Assembly: GCA_020650975.1 (NCBI GenBank)
Contig: JAIPMN010009233.1
Coordinates: forward strand, 1 to 24,195
Source of the DNA: Apostichopus californicus
Taxonomy: Eukaryota > Echinodermata > Holothuroidea > Aspidochirotida > Stichopodidae
Length of the DNA: 24,195 nt
Direction of reading: 5' to 3'
Shown here: positions 1 to 11,700 of the stretch, piece after piece
How positions within the stretch are numbered: the first letter of the stretch is position 1
Layout: each line of letters begins with the position of its first letter
Program-made: the position numbers and the translations under genes
Notes under the pieces: model-generated
What the model was told of the DNA's origin: nothing
Seen by the model: the letters and a program-made list of their open reading frames with translations, nothing else
The model's database searches: none

Positions 1-102
1 TTTTGGTAGCACTTTTTTTCAATGGTAAGAGAGCAGAGAAACCTGTCTGTTCAAAACAATCTGTTGCATGAGTGCATTTTACCCATCTTAATATAATATG
101 TT

Positions 103-277
103 GTATAAAGCAAATAATGAATGGTTTCCATTCGTGCAATAGTGCAAATATTTCATTCGTTGAAAGATGTAATTTGTTCCATTCAACTCGGCTGCGCCTC
201 GTTGAATGGAACATTCCATCATTCAACTCATGAAATATTTGCACTATTGCACTCATAACCATTCATTATTTGTATAC
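103..277. repeat. Foldback (inverted-repeat) element
   Basis: Two arms of about 80-85 bp are imperfect reverse complements. They begin with GTATA and share AATAATGAATGG and GTGCAATAGTGCAAATATTTCAT. They meet at a short GC-richer centre near 190-206 (CTCGGCTGCGCCTCG). This is the structure of a MITE or foldback element. No clean target-site duplication is visible and it carries no coding capacity. Confidence 0.75.
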
Positions 278-1526
278 TAATTCATTTCCCATGATATTTC
301 AAATCAACCCAATTAACCCGAGAAATCCAGTATTAATTTATCTGCTTTTTTCTTAGCATACAGTAAGTAGTACAACATATAAACCAAATTGTTTCACAAC
401 TTCATATCCTAGAGAGGAAACAAAAAACAAAAAACTAAGCAAAACTGCTTAATCTGTTGCAAAAAAAAGGCCTCAGTAGCTAAATTTGTAAAAGTTACAT
501 CAATTTCAAATCCTGACGCATGATGCAGATTTCAAGTGATGACAACGACTATATTTTCAGCATTTTTCAACGAAATCTTTCAAGAAAACTTGACAAAGTT
601 TCAACATTTTTAAGCTGTAATATTTTTAAGCTGTAATATTTTTAAGAACTTGTATTATTTTTTGAGATTCTATGAAGTGCTTTGAGATCATTCTTTAGAT
701 GTAAAACGCTATATAAGAATAAATTATTATTATTATTATTGCTATGAAAAATCAAATTGAGTTACATATAGTATAGTTGCACTTAGATACTGTACTCTCA
801 CAATCTAACTGTAGAGCGGTACAGTACAGGTACAGCCATACCGAGGGGAAATTTATCACGTCAGTTGTAAACTTTCATGTTAACAGTCTGACTTGACGCA
901 CCGCTCTTGTTATTAATGGATTTCCTTTTCCTATAAATGGTTCGAATACTAGGCAGAAATGTAAGCGTGAGACAGGAAACCTTCACTGGCCTAGTACCAA
1001 AAGTGCAGGAAGGTGAGGGGGTAGACAAATCAAAGAGGAGTTGACTTGGAAATATTGCTGATACAGTAAGTTTCACTTACAAAGGCAACAATGACTGGAA
1101 AGTACCATGCTATATCACCCTGTCTATATCCAACATCAGATATGCATTCCCTAAACACCCACCCCCCCCCCACCAGCTGCCCTCCAACACCACCTTACCG
1201 AGGCACCTGATTCGCAAAGTCTTATTCTTGCCAATAGCATAGATCTACAATTCAAACTGTTTTGATAAAAGTTGCTCTTGAGCCAAAAAAAAGGAAGTGG
1301 TCAATGCCAGCTTGGACAAAGATTTGAAATGGACAACGAAATGAGAAATGTGACCGGTTTTGTTGAGAAATATAATTGTAGACTGACAGATGGCTTTGTG
1401 CAATAATAAAACCTACAGAATATGATATCCATCGGTAAGGTCCTACACACCGGACTAAATCCGAGGGGAATGAATCTGACTAGGCACCTAAGTTTTGGAA
1501 TGGCTAGGTGGGCTATAAGTGATGGT
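278..1526. other. Left flank, presumably intron 5: nothing identified outside the LINE tail
   Basis: Apart from the retroposon tail at 645-740 and a C-run at 1149-1160, I see no gene, RNA or repeat here. The AT-rich sequence holds only short chance frames on both strands. If the C8orf34-like gene continues leftward, this stretch is intron. Confidence 0.4.
645..740 (+). mobile_element. 3' tail of a CR1/L2-type LINE or dependent SINE, copy 1
   Basis: The segment ends in the pattern GTGCTTTGAGATCATTC, AACGCTATATAAGAATAAA and then an ATT microsatellite, which is how many CR1/L2-like retroposon tails end. It is the same family as 16441-16535. Only the tail is present, so it is severely 5'-truncated. 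A short tandem repeat (AAGCTGTAATATTTTT) precedes it at about 611-646. Confidence 0.65.
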
Positions 1527-2075
1527 AATACATTAGGGGCATTATTTAATGATTATTTGCCAACAGTGCTAACAATTATACTGAGTGATTGGTATGAATA
1601 AATATATTTCAACCATTATTTCGAGATATAAATGCCTAGAAGCCGGTGAGCCGTCAAATAACTTATAACAAGAATACTTATACTGTATAAGAATGCCCCT
1701 GCCTGACTTCCGAAGGAAAAATACATTAGGGGCATTTAATGATTATTTGCCAACAGTGCTAACAATTATACTGAGTGATTGGTATGAATAAATATATTTC
1801 AACCATTATTTTGAGATATAAATGCCTAGAAGCCGGTGAGCCGTCAAATAACTTATAACAAGAATAGATATACTGTATAAGAATGCCCCTGCCTGACTTC
1901 CGAAGGAAAAATACATTAGGGGCATTATAATGATTATTGCCAACAGTGCTAACAATTTCACTGAGTGATATGGTATGCATGAATACAGACTATTACTTCG
2001 ATATGTAGAAGCCGGTGAGCCGTCAATAAGAGAATACTTATAAATAATGATGCCCTCTGCTTGACGTCCGAAGCC
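1527..2075. repeat. Tandem repeat, about 190-bp unit, nearly three copies
   Basis: Copies start at 1527, 1720 and 1910 with AATACATTAGGGGCATT. The first two are nearly identical and the third has diverged more and has small deletions. Each unit includes GAAGCCGGTGAGCCGTCAA and GCCTGACTTCCGAAGG. At the joins, AATGCCCCT and AGGGGCATT form perfect 9-bp inverted repeats (1692-1700 with 1728-1736, and 1882-1890 with 1918-1926). Confidence 0.85.
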
Positions 2076-2148
2076 AAAGAGGTACAGGAAAGTTACAACC
2101 ACCAACCTCTAACACACAAAGACCTTGAAAGCTACTTAATTTTTGTAC

Positions 2149-2347
2149 TTTTTAAGAAAAGTCACCCAGGAAAGAACCGGGGCACGAAAACCAAACTACC
2201 GAACGACTGATCCGCTCTCAGCCCCAGTCATCCCTTGCATCGGGACTGTGACTGTGTGATCATCGTCGGGTGCGTATCACCATTCCCCTCGAAAGAGAAC
2301 AGATACTACACATGATCTAAGCCAAAAGGCCTAGAAGCGATCTTAAT
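2149..2347 (-). ncRNA. U2-snRNA-headed structured RNA locus (snRNA-derived retroposon or divergent snRNA gene)
   Basis: Read on the minus strand from 2341, the first 46 nt match the 5' end of U2 snRNA at 43 positions. They include the stem-loop I core (GGCCTTTTGGCT) and the branch-point-recognition segment GTGTAGTATCTG. After 2296 the sequence no longer follows U2. It can still fold: GTATC/GATAC (2274-2278 with 2302-2306), CGAC..GATC with GATC..GTCG (2204-2212 with 2258-2268), a 10-bp stem with a 3-nt bulge (2225-2234 with 2242-2254), and a 5-bp hairpin at 2165-2181. No canonical Sm site is evident. Imperfect direct repeats of about 25 bp flank the locus (2124-2148 and 2348-2374), suggesting retroposition. 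SINEs with snRNA heads are known from other animals, and a U2 pseudogene fused to other sequence is the alternative. Confidence 0.65.
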
Positions 2348-2524
2348 CTTTGAAAAGCTACTTAATTTGTGTACGCTCTGCACAAGACACTGTTGGTGGT
2401 ATGTACAGTACAGTAGTAATGAACAAGACAATTGTCAGTCGGTGACCAGTCTCCAATGGGGGACAAGTGCTTAAAAGGCCCCCAAATAATGCTAGTAATG
2501 GTAGTGAGAGAGAGAGATTGCCGT

Positions 2525-2632
2525 TTTTTTTATTTATTTTTTTATTTTTATTTTTTTAATTTATATATATATATTTTTTTTTTAATTTATATTTTATTTT
2601 TTTTATTTTATTTTTTTTATTTATTTTTTTTT
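2525..2632. repeat. T-rich low-complexity tract
   Basis: The tract is made of runs of T broken by single A or TATA steps. It lies just past the donor of exon 5 on the minus strand, where it reads as A-rich. No other function is visible. Confidence 0.8.
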
Positions 2633-2691
2633 AACACAGGTTAAGCGATGGAAGTGGCATAAAATACATACAGACAACCTGTTTCACTCAC

Positions 2692-2793
2692 TTGCTGTCA
2701 ACTTTGCGTTTGATTTCTTTGGTCTTTCCTGGAGATTTGGCGGTGCGTCATTGTCTAGGCTTTGTTTAGATTCTGCACGTTTCGGTTTACGCA
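2692..2793 (-). CDS. C8orf34: Exon 5 of C8orf34-like gene (basic, disordered segment)
   Basis: The acceptor is CTCTTTCTTCGACAG and the donor is GCAA followed by GTGAGT. The 102 nt give a completed Val codon, 33 residues and one base (phase 1 to 1). Only the phase predicted by exon 4 is open; the other two frames stop at once or within 13 codons, which supports the model independently. The peptide is highly basic and low in hydrophobic residues (RKPKRAESKQSLDND, then RPKKSNAKL), consistent with the Lys/Ser-rich region that follows the PW motif in the family. I could not find exon 6 in the remaining 2.7 kb to the left. Confidence 0.78.
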
Positions 2794-5700
2794 CTGTCGA
2801 AGAAAGAGGTTAAATTTTGCAATGAGAAAATGTGTCAAATGGATTTCGAATAGTACTTTTCAGGACAGAAATAACCAGTAAAAAAAAAATAAAAAAAACT
2901 TGGCTAACAAAAGACAGGAAGGGTATAGTACAATCGGGTTCTTTTATGAATAGAGTTCACTTACCTTTATAAACCTTTCAAAAAAGGGTAACGTAATTGA
3001 TACGGTAGAGTAAGTCCTTCATTGCAAACACCATGTTGTCAATAGCAACGAATAGAACCTCCTTTGAAAGTTCCCACTCTGCATTTATCTTTTATGCAGT
3101 CACTCATGCAAGCACTTCACTATGCGAGAGAGAGCCTACTATACTCTACAATAATACATTTCGCAATGTAAAAAAAACCACTGCTGTATTTCTACCATCT
3201 TGCGAGACCTCCTGGAGGTACTACTGTACCGTGTAGTATTGTACATACCCAGTACATCCATAGCTTCATTGATGTTACATGCCATTAATGGTTTGGAAAC
3301 TAACAGAAACTAAAGGCCTTACCTATCTCCTCACAAACTAAGCACTCTTGCTCCACATACCATGCCCAGAGTGATCTGGTAATCAGTTTATAACTTCGCT
3401 TTATTTCGCAACCGGTTACTGCCGGTGACACAGGGTAGAATTAGGAGGCTGGTTAATCATTGTAAGTGACTGATCGTTAAGGGTGTACAGTGCTAATAAA
3501 AATAACATCAGGTCACACCAGGCATGGTGAAGGAAGGGCCCTTAAGATGTAAGGAGGCCGGTAAGAAACCAGTTAGAGACCAGTAAGAGCCTGTAAGGGA
3601 CCGGTCGGTTATAGACCGGCCGGTATGAGACCGGCCGGTAAGAGACCGGCCGGTAAGAGACCGGCCGGTAAGAGACCGGCCGGTAAGAGACCGGCCGGTA
3701 AGAGACCGGCCGGTAAGAGACCGGCCGGTAAGAGACTAAGAGAGGGATTCAAAAGTAGATGCTGTGGTGTCAGTGAAAGCAGGGTTATAGGTCAAATATA
3801 TTCCATTTCCATTGTGACCACAATTATCTGAATATTCATTGATATGATGTAATTAAACATCACACGTGTCTGTCATGTTACTTCTTCAATTAGGGTACAT
3901 TTTTGCTTCCTGTGAGACAAATATACAATCAGAAAATAACCCTCAAGTTTTTGGTACCCCAAAAGAAGCATATACTATTTAACGCAATGTAATTGTCCTA
4001 ATATTGGTGATTTGTCTTTCAAACTTAAAACAACAACAACAACCAAAAACCCACAAAAGTGACAAAAATTTCAGTTTTAGGATATTAAACAGACTCATGT
4101 CTGCATACTGTCGTTATTGTACATTTACTCCTACTCTTGAAAATTGACACCAAACTTGAGTCATGTTTTAAAAAGTAATTAAAAGTAATAATCAAAGCAT
4201 GGTAGAGATAGAATAAGGCCAAGTGTCAAAATCATAAGCCTGGCCTCTGTGAAAGAGGTCTAGACACCCCCTTCCCCAGAGGGACAATTTGCTCACATTA
4301 AAAGTGCAAACATGCACAAATTGTGACAATCTTTTTGTCAGCTTTTCAAGGGCAGACATTCTAGGGCTCTATGTATAGATGAATCTCTTGGCAGTCTTAT
4401 GGTTATTCTTGTCAAAAATTAACCAATGCCAGAAAAGTCTGCACATAGCATGTCCTTTTTTATCATTTTTTTTTTTTTTTTTTTTTTTTTATTACTTTTT
4501 TTTATTTATTTTTTTATTTTTTTTCCCCCTCTTCTGAATTATTATGTGGCCTCTTCAAAAAACTTGATATTCTACAAAGTTTATAGCTCAATTCTAGTGT
4601 TATTCTTGCTAATAACTACTGTAAGTTGAGTTGATCCCTTAGTGCCATCAGCTAAGCCAATTCTTTCATGTCTTTGCTTCTTATCATCAAGGCTTTGGTC
4701 AGAAACCATGTCTAGTTGTCCACTGCCCGAAAAGAAAATAAGTTAAGAACAAAAGAGGGACTGTGATGATGTGACTGTTTTCTCCAACTGAGAAAACGTG
4801 AAAACTCACCTGTACGTACCTGTGTAAAGTACACGAGATGGTCTTATAACACACTATTCCTGTTACAACTACTCAATTATCTACTCCCACACAGTTTAAT
4901 TATGGCAGTAAATTGATGAATACACAATGAATATTATTACATTATTACATAAATTATTCATGTAGCTTACATTTGATAGTCATAACATTTTTCTACAGTG
5001 CTACTTGAATAAGAAAAAGACAATACATGTAAATTGTAATTATAAAGATAAATTTTATAATTGTTGAAAAAGAAAATTGTCAATTGTACCATACTTACCA
5101 CAAGCCTGCAATACACTTGCATAACAGAACACTATATAGAAAAGTAAGGACAAGAACTATATTGCAGAATAGGCCTGTACTGATTTAGCGGAATCAAATT
5201 TGCAGGTAAAACCAAAATATGTGCACATCAAAGCTACTTGCAACTGAACTAAAATACAACATTTAGCATCTTTTGGCAAGTAAGACTAAAACTAAACGCA
5301 AAAACAAAAGGCAGAAATATCTAATGTAGGTTCTAAAAGTTTTTGAAACAACCTCGACAAATTCGAATCGGATTGGATTTCCCTCACGGTAACCTAGTTT
5401 TGCTGTACATAAAAGGTCCACAGACAAGTTCCTACTGTTCTCTTCACTTATGGAGCTATTAAGAGAATGGGCAGTAACAGGGTAAAGGTTTTTAAACAAA
5501 GACAAATTTCCTCAAACCTCGTTAAACCTCGTTAAAACTACTTTAACTACCTCTAGGAGCATCTTCGACCGAGGAATCGGGAGATCTTGAGATCTTCTTC
5601 ATGTTCTGCACCCACGGGCGTTCGTAGCCTCTGTCCTCGCCCATGTTCCCCAAGGCTAGAGGTAGCGACAGGGGGGTGTGAGAGAAATATTCACGGCAGA

Positions 5701-8700
5701 CCATAGATGATGGAGATGACCAGAGTGAGAGATATGTCAAACGAGAAGAGAACATGGAAGAAGAGGAAAGGGGGGCGGAGAGAGAGAGAGAGAGAATGGA
5801 TGAGAAGAGTTTGTGCACACAAAATGGATTAAAAGACAACAAAAAAATCACTTTTTAACACATCGAAGAGAAAGAAAGAAACAAATCAAAAGTCCCTTAG
5901 TGTGGTTTTGCATTGTGTTATGTACTCAACTACCTACTGAACCGTACCGGATTTGGGGGAATTATAAGTCACAAATAATGCGGGACATATTTATGAGGAT
6001 TTTCTTATTCTGGTTGTCCCAGGTTACAAAAACAGGCCCTTTACAATTTGGTTGTCTGGAATAACAAATTTGTTGGTTCGTAAAATGGTAGCAAGATACT
6101 GTAGCAATGACCAGTGAGTACAGTATGTCACTGTAGGATGTACTATTTATACTGTGGTAGGAGAGATGTGTAGGCTGGGGTGAATGGATTTAGCATGTCA
6201 CCAGTTTCGAGAGTGATACCAGTGTATCATTTTACCTACTTCCAGGAGGTTATTCAAGTTACAATACAATTTAAATGTCATGTAAACAACTTGCATCTGC
6301 CAGACACAGTTAATTGTGGGGCGGGGGGTGGGGGGTGGGGGGATTCCATTAACACTATGCCCTGCTCTGACTGTACAGTAGCAGGCAGTATAATATTATC
6401 AAACAAAATGGTTTAAAAATACAAACAAATATGGTATCCAGGAGACAGTACTCTACTGTAGTACATTTCCAACTAATATAGTCTATTTTAGAATTAAAAA
6501 TAAGTTTATGAAATTACTAAATAACACAGCTGCCAGACTGCTGCCTCTCAACATATTGGAATTATTAACAGTCCGAGACATGTTTTAACATCAGTTTGGC
6601 GACCTACAGTACAGGACAGTTACTGTAATCAAAAAATCAACGACATGCACCTATTTTATAATGAATGAAACTACTTCACCACAGCCTCCTCTCAACTTAT
6701 TGGAATTATTAACAGTTCAAGACATGTTTTTTCATCAGTTTGGCGACCTACAGTACATGACAGTTAATCAAAAAGTCAACGACAGGCAGCATCCAAAATT
6801 ATAATATTGTGACCTGTTCAATAGAGACTATAAGTCATCATTCAGTTGGCCCAACTTTACTTGTTTGCTTGGATATTTCTTTATTCTCTAGTCTTTCTCC
6901 TCATTTTTCATTTCCCTTTAGGCAAGGTTGATAATATTTTGTTGCCCATTTCTGCCAATAATAATAATAATAATATTTAATCATACACATGCTGTTTGAA
7001 GTTTTTATAAGTACATACAGTAAGATAACTAGTTTTTTTTTGTCCTGAATAATATCTCGAAAAGATAAAAACATTCATCCATACGCTACAAAAAAAAAAA
7101 AAAAACATACTTTGTTGAGTAAACAGCAGAGTAATTTAAAATAATTTAGAGTAACTATGTACAGTAGTGAAAAAAAAATTGGGAACTGTTCATTAACCAG
7201 GCCGGTTTAATATTAACCGGTATACATAGCAACGAAACCAAAAGTACTGTTGCCAAACAGGGACCGTTTTCAAATCTATTTGTAAAGTTTACATAGGAGC
7301 ATGGCAACAACAAAAACAGAATAACAAGCTAGACTTAATAACATATATGTATGAGTTCCACTATTGACATTATCGACCGACATTAACATTGCACAATATT
7401 AAAACGTACAGATCATAGGAAACGACCATCTCTCAGCCGGTGCCCAAACGTGTTACAAAAGTTTTTCGTTTTTTTGATTTTTAGAAAACCAAGTTAAAAC
7501 TGTCAAAAGTAGGTCAGACCAACAATTTTATTCTATGACTGTAAAATGGGTGGGTGGGTGTTTGGGACTATTGTTAATGACTGTAATATATATCAGAACA
7601 CAATTAAATGTTTTTGAGTGAGTCATTGGTGCATACAGTATAGAGCTGCACGCATCGTGCATGTACATCAACGTTTTGCAGCACGTGTATCGACCCACTC
7701 AGGGAATAAATTATTCAGTATCGCATAGCCACATGATAATATGGGGAGAGGGGGGGGGGAGAGAAGCTGATATGCAAATAGTATGCAAATATGTGCAAAT
7801 ATGTATGGGTTTTGTGTAGGCAGTGAAGGGCTGAAGGCCATGAAGTATTTTATGAGACAAAATTCAGAAACTACCAACTTTATAAACTTGTACAATTATA
7901 TACCTGCTCAGTGTTGCAATAGGACATATGCAATTGAGGGATTCCCGGAACTTACAGTATCTATAGGTTCCCGCAAAATTATTTTCTCTTTGAGGGGAAT
8001 TTCCGACAACAAATTTTACGTACTTCCTCAAATTGCATCATTATTGTACATAGTTACAAACTTTGCCAATAACAAGCAAGATATTATAAAGTTTTGGTTG
8101 ATTTTTGTAAGCAGTAATTATGTGATTGGTGAATCTTACCAAAAAGAAAAACACTGGCTTTGCTGGTGTGTATTGGTAGCAATGCTTGATCATGTGTACT
8201 GCACTTTACAGTAATTACAGTACTGTACAGTATGTGCACTAAATCTTGGTTCGGGTATGTGTACGTAAATCAAACTACTAAAATCAGGAATATTCACCTT
8301 CCCCCTCTCCCCAAAAGATTCCCCCCCAAATTTTTTTAAAAACAAAATTTGAAAGAAAAACTCAACTCAACCCCCACTCAACTCCACCCCCACTCAACTC
8401 AACCCCCTACTCAACTCAACCCCCACTCTCCCAAATTTGAAAATCCCCGATCAATACTAAACATGTAATTTTTAGTTGTCCTTTTGACCCCACCCCTACC
8501 CCTACCTCCACCTCTCCCATCCCCGCCCCCACGACTCCTTCTGGTGACCACTGAATGAAATGCTGACTGTCAAATTCAGCAGTGCACCTGGTACAGCATA
8601 TTTAAGCCCAGAGTTGGGCGGCAAAAATTAGAGAAATTTTATGCTAAAAACTACGCCAGATGCTCTCTGAATTCCTAGGGAAGGCAGTACACAACATTAC

Positions 8701-11700
8701 AGTACATGTTAAAATGCTTTGTATCAGCTCCAAATGCAAAATCTACAAAAGTCTGCACAACAATACACACAGTAGAACAGTACAAGCAGAGAGATATTTA
8801 TTTAATGATGTATGGTACATTAAATGCTACGGTATTAACTGCATGTAACTATTATGAAACTACTCATGAATGTAACACTTTAATTAAATGTTTTGTTGCC
8901 TACCGTCGCAGGTTTATAGGTGTCTACGTAAACTCGAGGACGCAACAATTTCAAGACTACTGGGTACATACAGTATCATGTTTGGGCAATCTTTTTTACA
9001 GTACCTCAATTGTCTTCACACAACTATGTATGGAATGTTTAGCCCAGCTTCTGGCCCCCATGCAACTCCATATCACACACATACAGAAAAAAAAATATAA
9101 TAACAATAATAATAAAAACACATAGACTGGCCTGCACACTACTGACACATATATTCTAGTGTGTTTGAGTATCACAGGTGGGGCCCCATTCGAACTCAAA
9201 GGATAATTATACAGATTGAATGACACCTCATCTACAAGTACTGTAAGGTGTACGACAAACAATGCAAATTATCCCGCATCTTCAACAACCCACCTTCCCC
9301 AACCCTCCATACCTCACCATCCCCTCGCCCTCCATCAACCCCCTCCCCCCACCACTCCCCATCATCCAACCCCTGAACGGCAAAGCCTATCTGCGCATCC
9401 ATCGTATAATTCAGAAGATCAATTTTAGAGCATTTATTGTATCCGTTGAGTGGTGTGAATCTGAGTTTTATGCAATTCTGTTTGTTTCAGTAACTAATTC
9501 AAGTCTAAGATTCTCTGAGACTTTGTCATCATCATAGAAAGCTTTCTCTAGAAGGCAACCACATGAAAGACCATTTTTAACCAACTTGAGCTGAAAACTT
9601 GTCTCCAACCTACTGTTCTGTATTTTTCAGAACTGACATTTTACTTTCCTCACAGCTAATTGTACCTTCACTGGGAACCACCAATTCTCAATTTTTTTTG
9701 GAAAAAATAAATCTGACACAAATTTGAAGTTTCCTGAAGTTGGTTAACTAGAACAATTGATGTCAGTGAATGTAGGGAAAGTATTATAAAGAAACAACAT
9801 GTTAGGGTCACAAAAGTTAAATTATATGTTAATTAAGAAATTGATGTTAATCGATAGGAGAGAGACCATCAACACACTTTAACAAGTAGAAAAAAATATA
9901 TAAATAAAGTTGAACATAAAAGAAAAGAATTTTGAAGTTTAAATTGAGCACTTACTTGGCAACACGGTCCATTCTGAAGTACCCGATGAGATGGTTCTGA
10001 CCACTGTTGGACGGCTTCGTTTGGCCTCTGTGGGCGTGGCTGATGGCGATTTGGTTTTAACTACTACTGGTGTTCTTGGTTTGCTGGGTTCCTTTGAATG
10101 CTGCTCAATTGATTGGATAATTTAAAAAAAAGGCATTTAAGATTAATATTACCACAGATGACATTAGTTTGATGACTGCAGTACTGTACAGTACAGTATT
10201 TATGAGAAGGTGAAGCGTTCAATGAATGCATGTACAGTAACACACACTCAACCATTATGAGCAACTCTCATGAACATACATACATGTATACATACATGCA
10301 TACACACATACATGTATACATACATACATACATATCACTATAACACCTGTTCTTAATATTACAATTACCATAATTTTGCAACATTGATTAAAGAGAGAGA
10401 AAAATCTACTTTTAAACTTAAGAGATTTTTAGCGATAATGGCAGTCCCTGTGATTTTGCTTTATGCTTGTAACTTTTTACTTTGAACATCTACTTAGTGA
10501 TTCAATCAAATATTGATCATATTACCAAACTACCAGAAAAGATATATATTACACTTGTCACGGTTCCAAGTTAGTACCGTTATTAATGAAGTGAAATTTG
10601 CGTAAAATTTGCGCATGTCTTTAAAATCTGATGCGGACAGTAATTCGGGTAATCATACGTTAATTATTTCTGTACGATTGTTAAAAAAAAAAAAAAAATA
10701 GTTGTTCAAGTTTTATTTCTTTATTGGTGGGAGCATTCTGCAGAATGCCAGGTGCGTGATGCTATTGTACCAGGTAGGTCCTACTTCTTCTATAACCTCC
10801 CTGATGTTGCAGCACATTAAATTCTGACACTTTCAGAGGCTACAGCCCTTTATACTATCAGTAAATAGTGGAATATTCACATCAATGTTGTTCTGCACAA
10901 ACTGTACAGTACAGTAAAGTGTGCAGTGTTCATGTACAATTTAAGATACACTTCATTTGAACAGCGCTGTACTACAGTACTACAGCTGTACTACACTACA
11001 GCTGTACTACAGCTGTACTACAGTACTACAGTTGTACTATACTACAGCTGTACTACAGTACTACAGCTGTACTATACTACAGCTGTACTATAGCTGTACT
11101 ACAGTACTACAGTTGTACTATACTACAGTTGTACTACAGTACTACAGCTGTACTACACTACAGCTGTAGTACAGCTGCACTACAGTACTACAGTTGTACA
11201 AGAGTAGTACTTCTACTGTACTACAGCTGTACTATGCTGCACTCTGAACTTAACTATAAATTCAGTACTGTTAACAGTACAGTACTGCACTGTGCTACCT
11301 GTACAGTAGTGTATGTGGATTAGGGAATCCAACATGTGGCCAGGAAATTGAGACTATTTACTACTAAAAGCTCTCTCTACTGCACATGTATGCCATCGCC
11401 ATTTGCCAGTAGATAAAAAGCCACACTTTGCATTATTCTGCCAGTAGACATAATTTAAGAACGTAAAACGTGGTAAGTCGGTTAACGATCAGTCTAGGAG
11501 GCGGCACGGTTTCCCTGCCTAATGTAAAGTCCTGCAGCACCGATCTAACATACATATTCTCCCATCAGTAAATATTATCGGTCTGCTCTCAAAAGCATTT
11601 ATAATTACTTGCATACATTGTGACACAAGCTAGGGTACATTACATGTACATGTTTGTGTGTTCTTATTCAGGAAAAAATAAACTTTTATGTTAGCCAGTA

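Larger units (their letters stand above)
2794..5550 (-). other. Intron 4 of the C8orf34-like gene
   Basis: This 2757-bp intron holds a 15-bp minisatellite (about 3555-3740) and a T-rich tract (4455-4524). The rest, including 2794-3550 and 3750-5550, shows no recognisable gene, RNA or repeat beyond short TACAGTAC-type words. Confidence 0.7.
5656..9955 (-). other. Intron 3 of the C8orf34-like gene
   Basis: This 4300-bp intron contains an AG microsatellite (5778-5796), a G-rich run (6317-6342), a 144-bp duplication (6534-6790), an ATAAT run (6957-6976), a poly(A) run (7089-7105), a G-quadruplex motif (7548-7566), an octamer cluster (7772-7800), a C-rich minisatellite (8360-8428) and a pyrimidine-rich stretch (9284-9375). 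The remaining sequence (5797-6300, 6800-7500, 7810-8290 and 8430-9280) shows nothing I can name. Two plus-strand frames of about 140 codons fall here and are judged chance. Confidence 0.7.

Noticed and set aside
861..1076. Possible further exon of the minus-strand gene
   Set aside because: The frame lacks a convincing acceptor and donor in the required phase and shows none of the expected family motifs.
3625..3831. Plus-strand frame of Arg-Pro-Ala-Gly-Lys repeats
   Set aside because: The frame is open only because the minisatellite period is a multiple of three.
5263..5505. 80-codon minus-strand frame next to exon 4
   Set aside because: It lies in intron 4, has no good splice sites in phase, and ends in a hydrophobic stretch from AT-rich codons.
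7783..8214. 143-codon plus-strand open frame
   Set aside because: It is the longest frame in the window but opens inside an octamer cluster, has no recognisable motif or splice context, and lies within an intron of the opposite gene. In a 24-kb AT-rich window a frame of this size can arise by chance.
8706..9125. 139-codon plus-strand open frame ending in an Asn run
   Set aside because: The end is encoded by an AAT/AAC microsatellite, several other frames overlap it, and no domain is recognisable.
10957..11323. Tyr/Ser/Cys/Thr-rich plus-strand frames
   Set aside because: They are produced by the TACTACAG repeat block and not by coding selection.
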